Positions 1 through 10,289 of a stretch of 64,000 nucleotides of DNA are shown piece by piece. The stretch spans positions 4,241,742 through 4,305,741 of the forward strand of contig CAMGYJ010000008.1 in assembly GCA_946122785.1 (NCBI GenBank), in the 5' to 3' direction. The position numbers and the translations under genes were made by a program. The notes under the pieces were generated by a model. The model was not told the origin of the DNA, did not search any database, and saw only the letters and a list, made by a program, of their open reading frames with translations. Source of the DNA: Linum tenue (lineage: Eukaryota > Streptophyta > Magnoliopsida > Malpighiales > Linaceae). The stretch's first letter is position 1, and each line of letters begins with the position of its first letter.

Positions 1-911
1 CGGTCTGTTGTGGTAGTTCAGAGCCTCTTTCCCACTGTTTTTTACACTGTCGCGTTGCTGTTACCTTATGGGAGTTGGCTGGGTTTGGACACTTGTTGAA
101 TATTGTGAACTCCATGCATGTAGCAGTAGGATGGCGCTTCCTGTTCTTTGATGCAGGCCTGGACAGCAGCACCATTGCACGGCTTGTCTTTCTCTACTGG
201 AGGATATGGAAGGGCCGCTGCTCAGCTGCTTATGACCATACATTGCTCCTCCCACCAACCTTAGTACGACATTATGATTCCCAAGTGGCAGAATGGGAGA
301 ATGCTCAAGCTGACCCAAGCAACTCTGCTCGGAATCGTGGGAGGAGTCCTACAGGGCAATCGGGTCAGTCATCTTCTCCCCCAAATATTCCGGATGATGC
401 TGTTCTTGTTCACTTCGATGGGGCAACAAAGGAATATGTCGGAGGAGCTATTGGGTTTGTGGGATTCTTACATGATCGTGGTGTGAGCTTCGCCTTTGGT
501 CGTTTCTATCCGGGAGTATCTGATCCTTTCCTTTTAGAACTCATGGCTCTACGAGATGCTATGCGCTGGTGTATTTCTCATTCTGTTACTAATGTCCTCT
601 TCTGTGGTGACTCGCAGGTACTCATCCGGATGGTAAACGCGATTGATTCGGCTCACGGTTTGGGAGGTGCCATTCTGAAGGAGGTTCAGGTGTTGCGAAC
701 ATCTCTCCAGCGTGTTTCGTTTCATTTCGCGCCGCGTAGGTATAATAGGGCTGCCCATGTCGTGGCAAGACAAGCCCTCTTATCGTTGGTTCAGCGTCTC
801 GTTGACCAACGTTCCTTTCTTCTTTCTCTTTGATCTTTGGCCGCTTCGGTCCTGTATTCTCGTATCTTGCTATTCCTCTTCGGAATATCTTTGGCAAAAA
901 AAAAAAAAAAA
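1..911 (+). mobile_element. 3' end of a LINE (non-LTR retrotransposon), truncated by the window start
   Basis: The reading frame open from base 3 to 833 begins with a Cys/His-rich zf-RVT-like tail (CCG...EPLSHCFLHC, then an LW pair). It continues into an RNase H-like domain with acidic positions in VHFDGA, LELMALRDA and CGDSQVL, and a closing NRAAHVVARQAL block. This order, zf-RVT then RNase H, is the usual C-terminus of plant LINE ORF2. The frame stops at 831-833. After about 60 bases comes a run of A at 896-911, the expected LINE 3' end. Reverse transcriptase and endonuclease would lie outside the window. The copy ends directly against MITE sequence, so its target-site duplication cannot be read here. 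Confidence 0.85.
3..833 (+). CDS. LINE ORF2 C-terminal fragment: zf-RVT and RNase H-like domains
   Basis: This partial open frame of about 276 codons has no start in the window. RNase H would degrade RNA in the RNA/DNA hybrid during target-primed reverse transcription. The visible core is D in VHFDGA, E in LELMALRDA, D in CGDSQVL and a terminal N/H-containing helix, the pattern of the plant RVT_3 family. The frame has no internal stop, so the copy may be fairly young. It is a transposon gene, not a host gene. An exapted RNase H protein is possible, but the poly(A) tail argues against it. Confidence 0.75.
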   Translation, partial: VCCGSSEPLSHCFLHCRVAVTLWELAGFGHLLNIVNSMHVAVGWRFLFFDAGLDSSTIARLVFLYWRIWKGRCSAAYDHTLLLPPTLVRHYDSQVAEWENAQADPSNSARNRGRSPTGQSGQSSSPPNIPDDAVLVHFDGATKEYVGGAIGFVGFLHDRGVSFAFGRFYPGVSDPFLLELMALRDAMRWCISHSVTNVLFCGDSQVLIRMVNAIDSAHGLGGAILKEVQVLRTSLQRVSFHFAPRRYNRAAHVVARQALLSLVQRLVDQRSFLLSL

Positions 912-1444
912 CCCATACCCATTTAGATTATGGAAGCAATATCCATACCTTACCCAAACCCATCTACAAACCCCCCAGGGGTCATTTGGATCCAGGTTTT
1001 TAATTTGTGGGATTTTAGCTCAAATCACTCGTTTAAAAACCCAGGTTTTTAATTTGTGGGATTTGTGTGGGATTTTAAAATAGCTGATCACCATCAGCTA
1101 TTTCACAATCCCACAATTGTGGGTTTCTGAAATCTCTAATATTTAAAATCTCTTATCATATAATTGTTTTCCAAACGAGTGATTTTAATAAAATCCCACG
1201 CTATGTAGGATTGTGCCCAAATCCCACACCCAAAACCTGCATCCAAATGACCCCCCAAACTCATATGCACTTCACCCATACCCAACCCATTATCAATGGA
1301 TCTTCTTGGGTTTGGGTATAATTACCCATGAGTGGGTAATTGATATCCTTAGGTATTACCCACATCCGTCCCATACCCAATCAATACGGAGATTTCCCTC
1401 ATTGACCGGGTTGGATAGGGTCGGATACCCATTGTCATCCCTAG
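912..1444. mobile_element. Partial MITE of the GGGTATGGG type, interrupted by a second MITE
   Basis: The sequence is rich in CCCATACCC and TACCCA motifs. Its right end, read on the minus strand, begins TAGGGATGACAATGGGTA, the terminus of a common plant hAT-like MITE. The matching left terminus is missing: the element stops at the LINE poly(A). A second inverted-repeat element at about 978-1254 splits it. Confidence 0.55.
978..1254. mobile_element. Short inverted-repeat element (MITE) nested in another MITE
   Basis: The left end reads GGGGTCATTTGGATCCAGG and the right end is its reverse complement with one change. A second inner inverted pair, AAATCACTCGTTT and AAACGAGTGATTT, lies further in. 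CAAAC flanks both sides and may be the target-site duplication. There is no coding capacity. The superfamily is unclear. Confidence 0.6.
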
Positions 1445-1526
1445 TTTTGTCTGGTGTACGATATATATATATATTAACTGTTAACGAAGAAGAAGGATAG
1501 AGGGAGTTTCACTAATTTGTTATTAC

Positions 1527-2114
1527 CTTCAAGCAGCGTCCGCAACGAGTAACATTGTTGCGAGGCAGCGGGGCACGTAAAGCAGCAAAAGGATACTTGT
1601 GACGAGAAGTTAAAGGCAGACGGGAGAGAGAAGCTGAGCATGATAACGGTGACGCCGCCGGCGACGAGGATGAAGAAGAAGCATTATTGGCGTTGACGAG
1701 AACATCATCCTCATCATCATCATCCATACCATTCAAATACTGGTTGTTACTACGCGTAGCATTAGCGAGATGTGTGAGTACACCTCCTTCTCCTCCTACT
1801 CCCGATTCATCAGCTACTTGTTCATAGCTACTTTGAGAATAAGAAGCAGTAGGACTAGGAGGAACCGCATGACACTGGAACCAACACCCAGGCTTGTTAC
1901 AGTGAAATTCATCGACCCCGCAGTAGAGAAACACGCTACAGCATCGTCCCGGGCCGCAATAAGCCCATTTGCCCTTAGGGTATTTGCCGCACTTGTGGTC
2001 CGACCGCTCAACCGTGGGCTCAGATCCAGCAGCTGTCTGCAGCAGAGCTCCCAGTACTATGATCACTACTAGTGTATATGTAGCCACACCCACTACCAAC
2101 ATTCTCCTCTCCAT
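1527..2114 (-). CDS. Hevein/barwin PR-4-like secreted protein, exon 1 only in this window
   Basis: Exon 1 encodes 196 residues: a hydrophobic signal peptide (about 1-30), a hevein-like chitin-binding domain (Cys42 to Cys81, all eight cysteines in C-x10-C-x4-CC-x5-C-x6-C-x4-C-x3-C order), a long acidic and Ser-rich linker with DDDDEDD, and the first half of a barwin-like domain ending CGRCLK. Start choice: ATG at 2112-2114; the in-frame Met five codons in is an alternative. The exon ends at an AAG|GTAATA donor identical in position to the intact paralog at 53.2-54.1 kb. Unspliced, it would stop four codons later. The second barwin exon is not found before the window start; MITE and LINE sequence occupy the space. 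The gene either has a long, transposon-filled intron or has lost its 3' exon. Confidence 0.7.
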
Positions 2115-2153
2115 TCAAAAGTTTAATATTATGTAGCTCCTAGCCTCCTACCA

Positions 2154-2400
2154 CATTCATATATATATAGAGAGAGAGATACTTGTACGCGATATGCAGT
2201 AGTGAGGTGGAGTTTGGATATGTTGGTAGGTTTCTAGGAGTTGTGTATTTTAACAAATTTGGTAAGGTATTGTTTGATATGTGGCATTGGTGGCCACGAG
2301 AGAAGGATAATTGTGTTTGACTATCCATCTTATACAGCATAGAGAGCATCATTTGTCATATACCAATTTTTGGAATCAGCCGGATCCTTTGTCGTTTAAT
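2154..2400 (-). promoter_or_regulatory. Upstream region of the PR-4-like gene, shared with its paralog
   Basis: A TATATATA stretch lies about 45 bases before the start codon. The next roughly 160 bases resemble 54184-54380 upstream of the other PR-4-like gene, including GGCATTGGTGG, CACGA and TCCATCTT blocks in the same order. The likeness fades near 2400, shortly before the copia insertion. Confidence 0.45.
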
Positions 2401-2481
2401 TTCAAGTGCACGAGGCAACTCTACTTTTTGGTACACATAAAACTTACCACTTAGTGGGTAGGGATTGTTTTGAGCTGTTTT

Positions 2482-2699
2482 TGTCAAACACACGAACGAG
2501 AATGGAAAAATCACACAGACACACAAGTTTACGTGGTTTCCCCAATGATGATCGTCGAGACTAGTCCACGACACTACGACAGAGAGTTCTTATTCTCACC
2601 AAAAGAGTTAACCTAGCCGGCCATACAATACACACATATATATACTTAACTACTAACCCTAACTTGGACAATTACGAAATGGTACTCAAACTTCTAACA
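2482..2699 (-). repeat. 3' LTR of the copia element
   Basis: This is a 218-bp direct repeat of 7262-7477 with TG...CA ends and the duplication GTTTT on its outer side. By eye the two LTRs differ at roughly 15 positions, which suggests a moderately old insertion. Confidence 0.9.
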
Positions 2700-2798
2700 C
2701 CCTCTCTCAAATTGATGGTGTCTCAACATCAATTTGTGTCCTAGAAACCAATGTCGAGCTGATGCTACTGCCTTTGTTAACATATCAGCAGTTTGATT

Positions 2799-5700
2799 CT
2801 ATGAAGTAATGTAAGCTAGCTCGACTTCCCCTTCAGCCACCAACTGCTTAATGTAGTGCACATGAACCTCAATGTGCTTTGTCCTGTCATGAAGTGCCGG
2901 GTTAGTAGCAATAAGAATGGCACTAGTGTTATCCACATGTAGCCGAACCGAAGGTTGAACAACCACTCCCAATTCGACCAGTAACCTCTTGGGACACACA
3001 ATTTCCGATGCCACTTCACTCATGGATCTATACTCAGCCTTCGTAGAAGACTTCGATACACTATCCTGTTTCTTGCAACGCCACGAAATAAACGAGTTGC
3101 CCACTTTCACACACCAACCAGACGTAGACTGCCTAGTATCAAGACAACCTGCATAGTCTGCATCTGCATAGGCTTCCATCACTGCCTCTCCTCCCGCAGC
3201 GCCTCTAATTAGATACCTCGATATCCATTGCACTGCTGTCCAGTGAGAAGTCTTTGGAGCCGTCATAAACTAACTTACCACGTGGACAACATATGAGATG
3301 TCCGGTCTTGTGTGCGTAAGATAAATAAGACTACCCACAATGTCGCGATAGACCGAACCATTTGGTAGAAGCTCCCCATTTGTTTGGCGCAGTTTGAGAT
3401 TTTGTTCCATAGGTGTCCCATGTCCCACAGGGTACACAGTCTTCCATCTGCGCCTCCTCAAGCAAATCAACACCATACTTCCTCTGACCCACATGAATGC
3501 CCTCCTGACTCCTGAGATCGATCTATGGATTTCCAACCCGAGGAAGTAGGAAAGATCTCCTAATTCCTTGAGATGGAAGGTAGATCGCAGAACACAAGTA
3601 CGTTCACGAATACCCTCCCTGTCATCCCCACTAACCACCATATCATCCACATAGATTAAAATCACCGTAAGACCACGAATAGTAGAGCGGAGAAAGAGAG
3701 AGGGATCATTTGTACTTTGCACAAATCCAGCCTGCATAATGGTATCTTGAAGCTTTACAAACCAGGCACGAGGCGCCTGTTTCAAGCCTTAAAGGGATCG
3801 ATGCAGGCGACAAACCATGGAACTATCACCTTTCCGGTATCCCGGCGGGCGTTCCATGTATATTTCCTCCTTGAGATCTCCGTGAAGAAATTCATTCTTC
3901 ACATCTAACTGAAAAAGTGGCCAACCTTTCATTGCCGCCACTGCCAGTAGGCTCCGAACTGTCTGCATCTTGGCTACTAGGGCAAAAGTTTCAGCATAAT
4001 CCACACTGTACTCCTGACGAAACCCCTGAGCCACAACTCTTGCTTTAAATCGTTCCACTGCGCCGTCTGGCAGCATTTTCACATTGTAGACCCACTTGCT
4101 ACCGATGACTGTGACATTTGGAGGCCGCGGCACCAACTATCATGTCCTAGCCGCTTCAAGAGCATCAGACTCAACGCTCATAGCGTGCTCCCAACACTCA
4201 ATCCCTTTCACTTGTTTATACGTCGCTGGAACCACAATAAAAGGAGTAGAAAATGCCACAAAATCAGAATGGCGCGAGGGTGGTATCCCTTTATTAGCTC
4301 GTAAGGAACGTCGTAGGGTTGGTCTAACGTCATTGACCTCCTGGAGGGAATCCATGGAAACCTCGGAACTGGACTGATCTGAGCTACTCGAGCTGGATGA
4401 AGTAGCCGAGGAGGTCGGACTAGAAGTCACATGAGGGTCTTTGCTAGAGGAGCTTGAGGACGAACTAGAGGAGGCCGAGGAAGAAGAATTGGCCGAAGAG
4501 AAGCCAGGAGAATCCAACGAATGATCTAACTCTAAGCTAGTGTGATGATCATCGTCATTCCCAGGATCATCACCCATAGCCGGCGCAGGGGAAGGAAACT
4601 CAAAGGCCTACAGGAAGTCAAGATCAGGTGGGGATGACTTAGTCACATCCGATGACGCATAATAGGGTACATGTTCAAGGAACACAACATGACACGATAT
4701 ATGGAGACATCGATTTCCAACATCGTAGCAAACATAACCCTTATGATTTTCACTGTAGCCAAGGAAAACACATCGGGCAGTTTTGGGGGTGAGTTTAGTT
4801 CGTCCCTACGAGCCAAGAGTACATAGCAAGCACACCCAAACACACATAGCCAGCCGTGGTTCGGAATCTTGGAGTACAACACTTGATACGGGCTTCGGTC
4901 CTGCAGAACTGAGGTAATCTGACGATTAATCAGATAAACCACCGTGTGAACTGCCTCCACCCAAAAACCCGAAGGCACCTGTGAGTGGAAGAGAATGGCT
5001 CGAGTGAGTTCAAGCACATGGCGATGCTTTCTTTCAACCAACCCGTTCTGCTGAGAAACTCCAGGACACGATGATGTACAAGAATACCTTTCTCGCGTAG
5101 TAAGGCCCGCAAGGGATGTGATGTAAATTCACCACCTGGATCCGAACGCAGTATCTTCACAGTTTTGCCAATCTGTGTTGATACCATCTGAAGAAAATCC
5201 TTGGTTATGGAGATCATTTCAGACTTCTGACGCAGAAAGAACGCCCAGGTAAACCGAGTAGCATGATCAACAAGCAAAGAAAAATACCGGAATCCCATAC
5301 GAGAAGTCACTAGAGAAGGGCCCCACAAATCAGTATGCACAAGATCAAAAGGAGACGAATACACAGTCTCACTAGAATGAAAAGAATGTTGTGAAATTTT
5401 GGCTTGCAAGCAATGAACACACTCATGATCCTGATCAAGAGCATGCCCACCCGATAACCACTTATTCTGAAACATAGTGTGCAGTCTCATAGAATTGGGA
5501 TGCCCCAAATGAAAATGTCACAAATCCAAGTTGGAAAACTTGATAGAGAAACCAAAAAAATCAGAAATACTATGACAGAACTCTCTATCTACTGAACTTT
5601 TTGCTCGATCCTTCCTAGGCAGCAAGTCTGAGTTCGCCTACCGAGCTAGCATCGACTTCTCATAACTTCCATTCCTCCCACCATTAGAACGTGAATAGTA

Positions 5701-7102
5701 GTCCAGCAGAAAGACACGACCCTTCTTACTCCCTCTCCCTAGTTCCTTCTTCGTCCTCGTGTCCTGCACAATACACCCAGCCTCATCAAATATTACTCGA
5801 CAACCATCTTCCGCCAACTGACCCACTAAGACAAGATTAGGCACGAGTTTAGGAACAAAGAGAGTGTTGGGTAGAGAATAGAGATATTCGAGACTGAGTA
5901 GCATGACCAACACCAGTCACCGCCATTCTCGACCCATCAGCAAAAATGAAAATCCATACATGGTCGAGAGGAGTCCAGCCTCTAAACACCCTAGGCGAGC
6001 TGGTCATGTGATTATAGACCGCAGAATCAATATGCCACAGTGAAGGATAAGAGGAAACCTTACCCGTAGAAAAGGCTGAGGTCAAGGCGGTTGGCAAGGC
6101 ATCTTTTAAAGCCTCTTGCACAAGCCGACGAACATCCTCCGAGGTCAAGGGAGCTGCCGAGCTCGAGGACCCTGTACCACCAGCTGCTCCACCAGCCACC
6201 GTAGCATACCCACTCCCGGAGGAAGAGGGAGGATGACTTGGTCCATCGCGAAACCCTCCCTGGCGAGAACGACCCAATTGAGCAAGAGTAGAACAAGCTT
6301 CAATGAGATGCCCATCCAGCTTGCAATAATTACATGAATTCCTCTTGGGGCAGTGAAACTGAATATGCCCTGGTTCTTTGCAATAGTGACACATAATTTC
6401 ACCCTTGGTCGTACGATGAAATTGGGGCTTGCCATTCCCACGAACAGTGAAAGCCGAACCCGAGTCATTAGCATGGATGTCTAACTTAGCCCGACTCTTT
6501 AATCGCGTCTCTTCGCGGAGCAGCTCAACAAGTACTTCCACCATAGTAGTGATATCACAATGCAAAAGAGAAGCTCTAATGCTCTCAAACTCTGGACGGA
6601 GGTTCATAATAAATCGCATGACACGAGAATCCGACCGTTCTTGAAGAACTTCCGGCTTCACAGCAGCAGGAGCCAGCGAGCTCAGAATAAGATCCTGCTC
6701 AGTCCAAAGGGTGACCGCCTCTTGGTAATAGGCACTAACATCACGATCACCCTGCCTGAGCAATGCAATATCATGTTCCACGTAGAATTTGTGAGTTGCA
6801 CTCGCCTTGGAATATAGCTTCGTGAGATGACTCCACATATCAAACGCAATAGTAAACCCACTCAAGCTGAGGGCAATCCCAGGATCCACCGAACCCGGGA
6901 GCGCAGACATAACCACGGCGTTATTCACCGCCCAATCTGCTTTGTCCTTGGCGGGCGCATCGACAACGAGCTCCTTAAACGAACCATCAAGGATGTGACG
7001 CAGGCGACGCCCTTGAACATGAAGACGAAATTGAAATTCCTAGAGGGCAAAGTTCTTACCTGTAAACTTGACAGAGATCGGATCCACCTTCATACTTTCC
7101 AT
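2799..7102 (-). pseudogene. Broken copia gag-pol of the 2.5-7.5 kb element
   Basis: From the 5' side: a gag start at 7102 is followed 20 codons later by an in-frame TAG at 7040-7042. The gag body then includes two CCHC-like knuckles, one of the form CHYCKEPGHIQFHC. The protease site reads WHIDSAVYNH, so the usual glycine after D-S is lost. Next come an integrase core with HTDLWGP and RSDPGGEF, a Ser-rich linker (4140-4577), RT with [22 protein letters not shown] and YVDDM, and RNase H with ADADYAG, TKAEY and HVDNTSA blocks. Reading frames change between 3266/3270, 3785/3789, 4136/4140, 4577/4643 and around 5000. No full polyprotein can be made. Confidence 0.88.
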
Positions 7103-7261
7103 GATATCCACACAAAGTCAACAAACCCTGGCACGAAATCGGCAAAGACACACAGCCGAACGCAGCAGACGCACACAAAACCTCAAGAACCCACAAGACG
7201 CAAACAACCTGATCCCACACACGAAATCACTAAGCACGAAAAGCAGTAGGCTCTGATACCA

Positions 7262-7477
7262 TGTCAAACACACAAACAGGAATGGAAAAATCATACAGAC
7301 ACACAAGTTTACGTGGTTTTCCCGACGATGATCGTCGAGACTAGTCCACGGCACTACGGCAAAGAGTTCTTATTCTCACCAAAAAAGTTAACCTAGCCGG
7401 CCATACAATACACGTATATATACTTAACTACTAACCATAACTTGGACAATTACAGAATGGTACTCAAACTTCTAACC
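7262..7477 (-). repeat. 5' LTR of the copia element
   Basis: This is the partner of the repeat at 2482-2699. It is followed on the minus strand by the tRNA-Met primer site. Its outermost base is changed from the expected T to G on the minus strand, so the perfect TG end is lost. Confidence 0.88.
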
Positions 7478-7483
7478 GTTTTG

Positions 7484-8700
7484 GGACTAGACATGTATAC
7501 TCTACTTGATGACCATATCTAGTCATGATTCACGAGAATCATTTTATCCATTTTTTTAATTTCGTAGGAGGGACCAAACTTGTTCCTACAATTACAACTG
7601 TAATTCTAATCATAGAAATTAATTTATCTATTTTTAGTTTTATTTTTCATGACTAATGATTAGCCACCTTCTGGGATTTACTGGGCTTGTCGTTGCAGCC
7701 TTGCAGGCTAGCCCGTTGTAGTTGTGCGGGTCAGTTTTAGGAAGATCGGTGGACTAAATCAACTTTTTTGGGTATACCTGCCTTCGTAACTCCTAACTCG
7801 GTCTGATTCATTTTGTCTCAATTCAGAGAAATTTTTAAAAAAATTAACAAAGTTATTGATGAAATATCACAAATTTTTGGTACATGAAATTAATATTTAG
7901 TATTTAAAATTGATACCTGAATTTTTTAAATTTACAAATTGGTTCAATGAATGGTATGCTTTAAGAAACTAGTGGAACGGTTTAAAGAACTTTTGGTATG
8001 TTTTTAAAATTTTGTGGTATGCTTCTCGTTCCCCTTCCTCCTTTACCACTTGTTGTATATTTTGATAAACTTGTGGTATATGCTTTAATGAATTTGTAGT
8101 ATGTTTTTAGAAACTTGTGGTATGCTTTCACTTCTCTTTTCCCTTCCCACCTGTGGTATGTTTTGATAAACTTGTGTTATGCTTTAATGAACTTGTGACA
8201 TGTTTTTGGAAACTTGTGATATGCTTATGATACTTCCACTTGTGGTATGCTTCTCATTCCCATTTCCACTTGTAGTATGCTTTTAGAAACTTATGATATG
8301 CTTTAATAAACTTGTGGTATGCTTCCCTTGCCTTTCACATTCAATGTTGTTGTTTTTTTTTTTAATCGGGCATCTCCATTAGTACGATATTGTCCTTTTT
8401 TGGCCAAGCCCACACGAATTTACTTTTGATCAATCCTTTCCAAAATGCCTCGTACTAATGAGTTTGATGGACACTAATATATAATAGTCTCTTCTCTTGT
8501 ATTACCGATGTGGTACTTGGATAGTCTCGTAACCGTTATCATGGAGGTTCACATAAAATTTATGATCTAATACCTGAACTAAATAAATCTTAATATTTAG
8601 TGTCTAAAATTCAATTTTTGATATACGGTGGCCGTCATTGGTATTCATTTTTGCACTACATGCTGAGCAGGTGAGACAGACATGATATATATGGTATTCA
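7484..8700. other. AT-rich intergenic DNA with a degenerate repeat tract
   Basis: No gene is recognised. Around 7768-7880 the sequence GTAACTCCTAACTCG and what follows resembles 51216-51310, another sign of shared ancestry between the left and right parts of the window. The tract at 7930-8325 is listed separately. Confidence 0.5.
7930..8325. repeat. Degenerate tandem repeat with ACTTGTGGTATGC motif
   Basis: The motifs AAACTTGTGGTATGCTT and TTTAATGAACTTGTG recur about ten times with 25-60 base spacing and many substitutions. It looks like an old minisatellite. It has no coding capacity. Confidence 0.65.
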
Positions 8701-9375
8701 TAGACGTGTATTAATCATCAACCAATTATATAATTTTGTTTTCTTTTTTGTTTGAATCGTCAAGTCAACCGATTGCAGAAGAGCCGGGCAAAATTGAAGC
8801 GTTAGGTCCTGCCGGAAGGAATATCATGCCAACCATAAAGCCTCCAAATGTTGGTCCGGTCAAACAAGTGAGTTGAGAGTTAATACTCCGATTACTTTAG
8901 TTCACTTTAACACCAATAAAAAAAAATATAAAATTATTATATTGTCGTACATTTCTAGGTTATATTAATTATTATCTAACATATGGCTAATAACATATAC
9001 CATTATACTAAAATAATCGTTGATATTTAGATGAATTCAACATATAGTGAAAATTCAAAAAACACGCATATATAACATCAATATTTAAATATTCAATTTA
9101 GAATTCCAAAAATAAGAGCTATGCAAAAGGAAAAATCGAAAAAGAAAACAATGCCGTGTGATTTCCAACCCGAGAACCTTCGTGTCAAACCATTGTGAGA
9201 CACATTTCCCTCGAATCATATATATATATACTACTCCGCCGGCCGGCATACAAATCTCTCTCTCTAATATATATATTATATTGTCATCCGTGATCGATTA
9301 ACTTAACAAAACACACACAGAGATTTAGTCCCATATCAACTAATTAACCAGCAACATATATTTCTATCATCAATT
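8690..9375 (+). promoter_or_regulatory. 5' region of the Gnk2-like gene, with TATA candidates
   Basis: TATATATATATA at 9219-9230 and ATATATATATT near 9268 are TATA candidates for the gene starting at 9376. The part at 8700-8830 (TTTGTTTGAATCGTCAAGTC, GAAGAGCCGGG, TGCCGGAAGGAATAT) is also present at about 24960-25540, split there by a MITE, and in fragments at 27630-27730. Those other places have no Gnk2-like coding sequence. Confidence 0.45.
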
Positions 9376-9831
9376 ATGTTGCGACAATATTATTGTTCCT
9401 TACCATTACCATCGTCTCTTCTTCTTCTTCTGCTCGCACTAAACATGATTCACTACTCATCATCGGCAGCTGATCCAACGTGTCCTCCGGCGAACGCCGT
9501 GCCGGTATGCAGCCCTTACAACTTGAGCGACGCCGGCACCCAGGAGCGCGTGTCTTGGCAATCCGTACAGTACGGTGGTATAGGGTGTCTGCTGCCGCCG
9601 ATCCAGTACCCTGGCGATAACCCCGACGATGACAGAAAGACGACGATCTACCAATACATGAGTTGCCAAACTACCACTGATCTCAAGGATCCTAGGTGCA
9701 CAGACTGCATCAAAGGAGCCTATGAGTTCGTGGCGGAGTCCTGCGGTAGTCAGGTGGCCGGAGCTCAGTACGCCACCGATGGTTGCTGCGTCCGCTACGA
9801 GACGTACCCGTTTTGTAAGAAAAATTATTGA
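9376..9831 (+). CDS. Secreted Gnk2/DUF26-type cysteine-rich protein
   Basis: This single-exon gene encodes 151 residues. Residues 1-31 form a signal peptide (a run of leucines, then SSSAA), so the product should be secreted. The mature part carries the Gnk2/DUF26 core: Cys97, then C108-x2-C111 (the family's C-x8-C-x2-C motif widened to x10), Cys123 and Cys137, followed by an RYETYPF segment typical of the fold. One-domain members such as ginkbilobin-2 are antifungal, mannose-binding apoplastic proteins; that role is inferred here. Extra cysteines at 36, 45 and 71 and an adjacent CC at 137-138 are unusual. No kinase domain follows, so it is not a receptor kinase. A second, diverged family member lies at 18.5 kb on the other strand. 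AATAAA follows at 9889-9894. Confidence 0.8.
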   Translation: MLRQYYCSLPLPSSLLLLLLALNMIHYSSSAADPTCPPANAVPVCSPYNLSDAGTQERVSWQSVQYGGIGCLLPPIQYPGDNPDDDRKTTIYQYMSCQTTTDLKDPRCTDCIKGAYEFVAESCGSQVAGAQYATDGCCVRYETYPFCKKNY

Positions 9832-9888
9832 ATCTAGTTGCTGGCTTAGCTGAATTTCTAGCAGAGCAGGTTATGTTGAATGATAATG

Positions 9889-9894
9889 AATAAA
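9889..9894 (+). terminator. Polyadenylation signal candidate of the Gnk2-like gene
   Basis: AATAAA lies 58 bases after the stop codon, in a suitable AT-rich context. Confidence 0.4.
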
Positions 9895-10079
9895 GTGTAG
9901 TTTTCCAATAGCTTAATTTCTTCCTATCTTCTTCTTCCTTTACTTCTTCTCTGTTCTTTTCCTTCTATTCCAGATAATTGTAATTGCTTGATCATGTGTT
10001 AATTGTTGTTAGAAGAACCGAATCAGATCAACAATTGATGAACTAGTATAATCATAAAATCACTTACAATTGCAATTCG

Positions 10080-10190
10080 GTCTATTTGCATCTTTGTTCA
10101 CGAGGATGGAAAAGTATGGAGTGGTGACACACTGCCAAAGCCAAGTCATCATTCCAATTGACATGATCAAATGTCTTCACTAGATTTATT
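10080..10190. repeat. Short duplicated segment, copy 1
   Basis: The block from TTGTTCACGAGGATGG to CATGATCAAATG matches 11900-12030 but lacks about 45 bases between two CCAATT-like repeats. This looks like a deletion by direct-repeat slippage. The two copies flank the MULE at 10290-11717. I do not recognise the encoded peptide (HxDGKVWSGDTLPKPSHHSN) on either strand. Confidence 0.5.
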
Positions 10191-10289
10191 TTGATTCCTG
10201 AAATATTCTGGAAGCAAAGTTAAGCAGCCTTGAGATTCAGAATCCCTAAAAGCATTATAGACGGTAGGGTATCATCTACAAACAAAAGG

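Larger units (their letters stand above)
2482..7477 (-). mobile_element. Complete Ty1/copia LTR retrotransposon, coding region decayed
   Basis: The two LTRs are 218 and about 216 bp (2482-2699 and 7262-7477). Read on the minus strand they begin TGTTAGAAG and end TGTTTGACA. Both sides carry the 5-bp duplication GTTTT (2477-2481 and 7478-7482). The primer-binding site TGGTATCAGAGC (minus strand, 7250-7261) directly follows the 5' LTR, and a purine tract AGAGAGGG abuts the 3' LTR. Gene order is gag, protease, integrase, RT, RNase H, so it is copia. The frame is broken many times. A relative lies at 55.1-63.7 kb. Confidence 0.92.

Noticed and set aside
7930..8325. Possible CRISPR-like array because of regularly recurring motifs
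   Set aside because: Units are diverged, spacing is irregular, there are no unique spacers, and the DNA is clearly from a plant nucleus.
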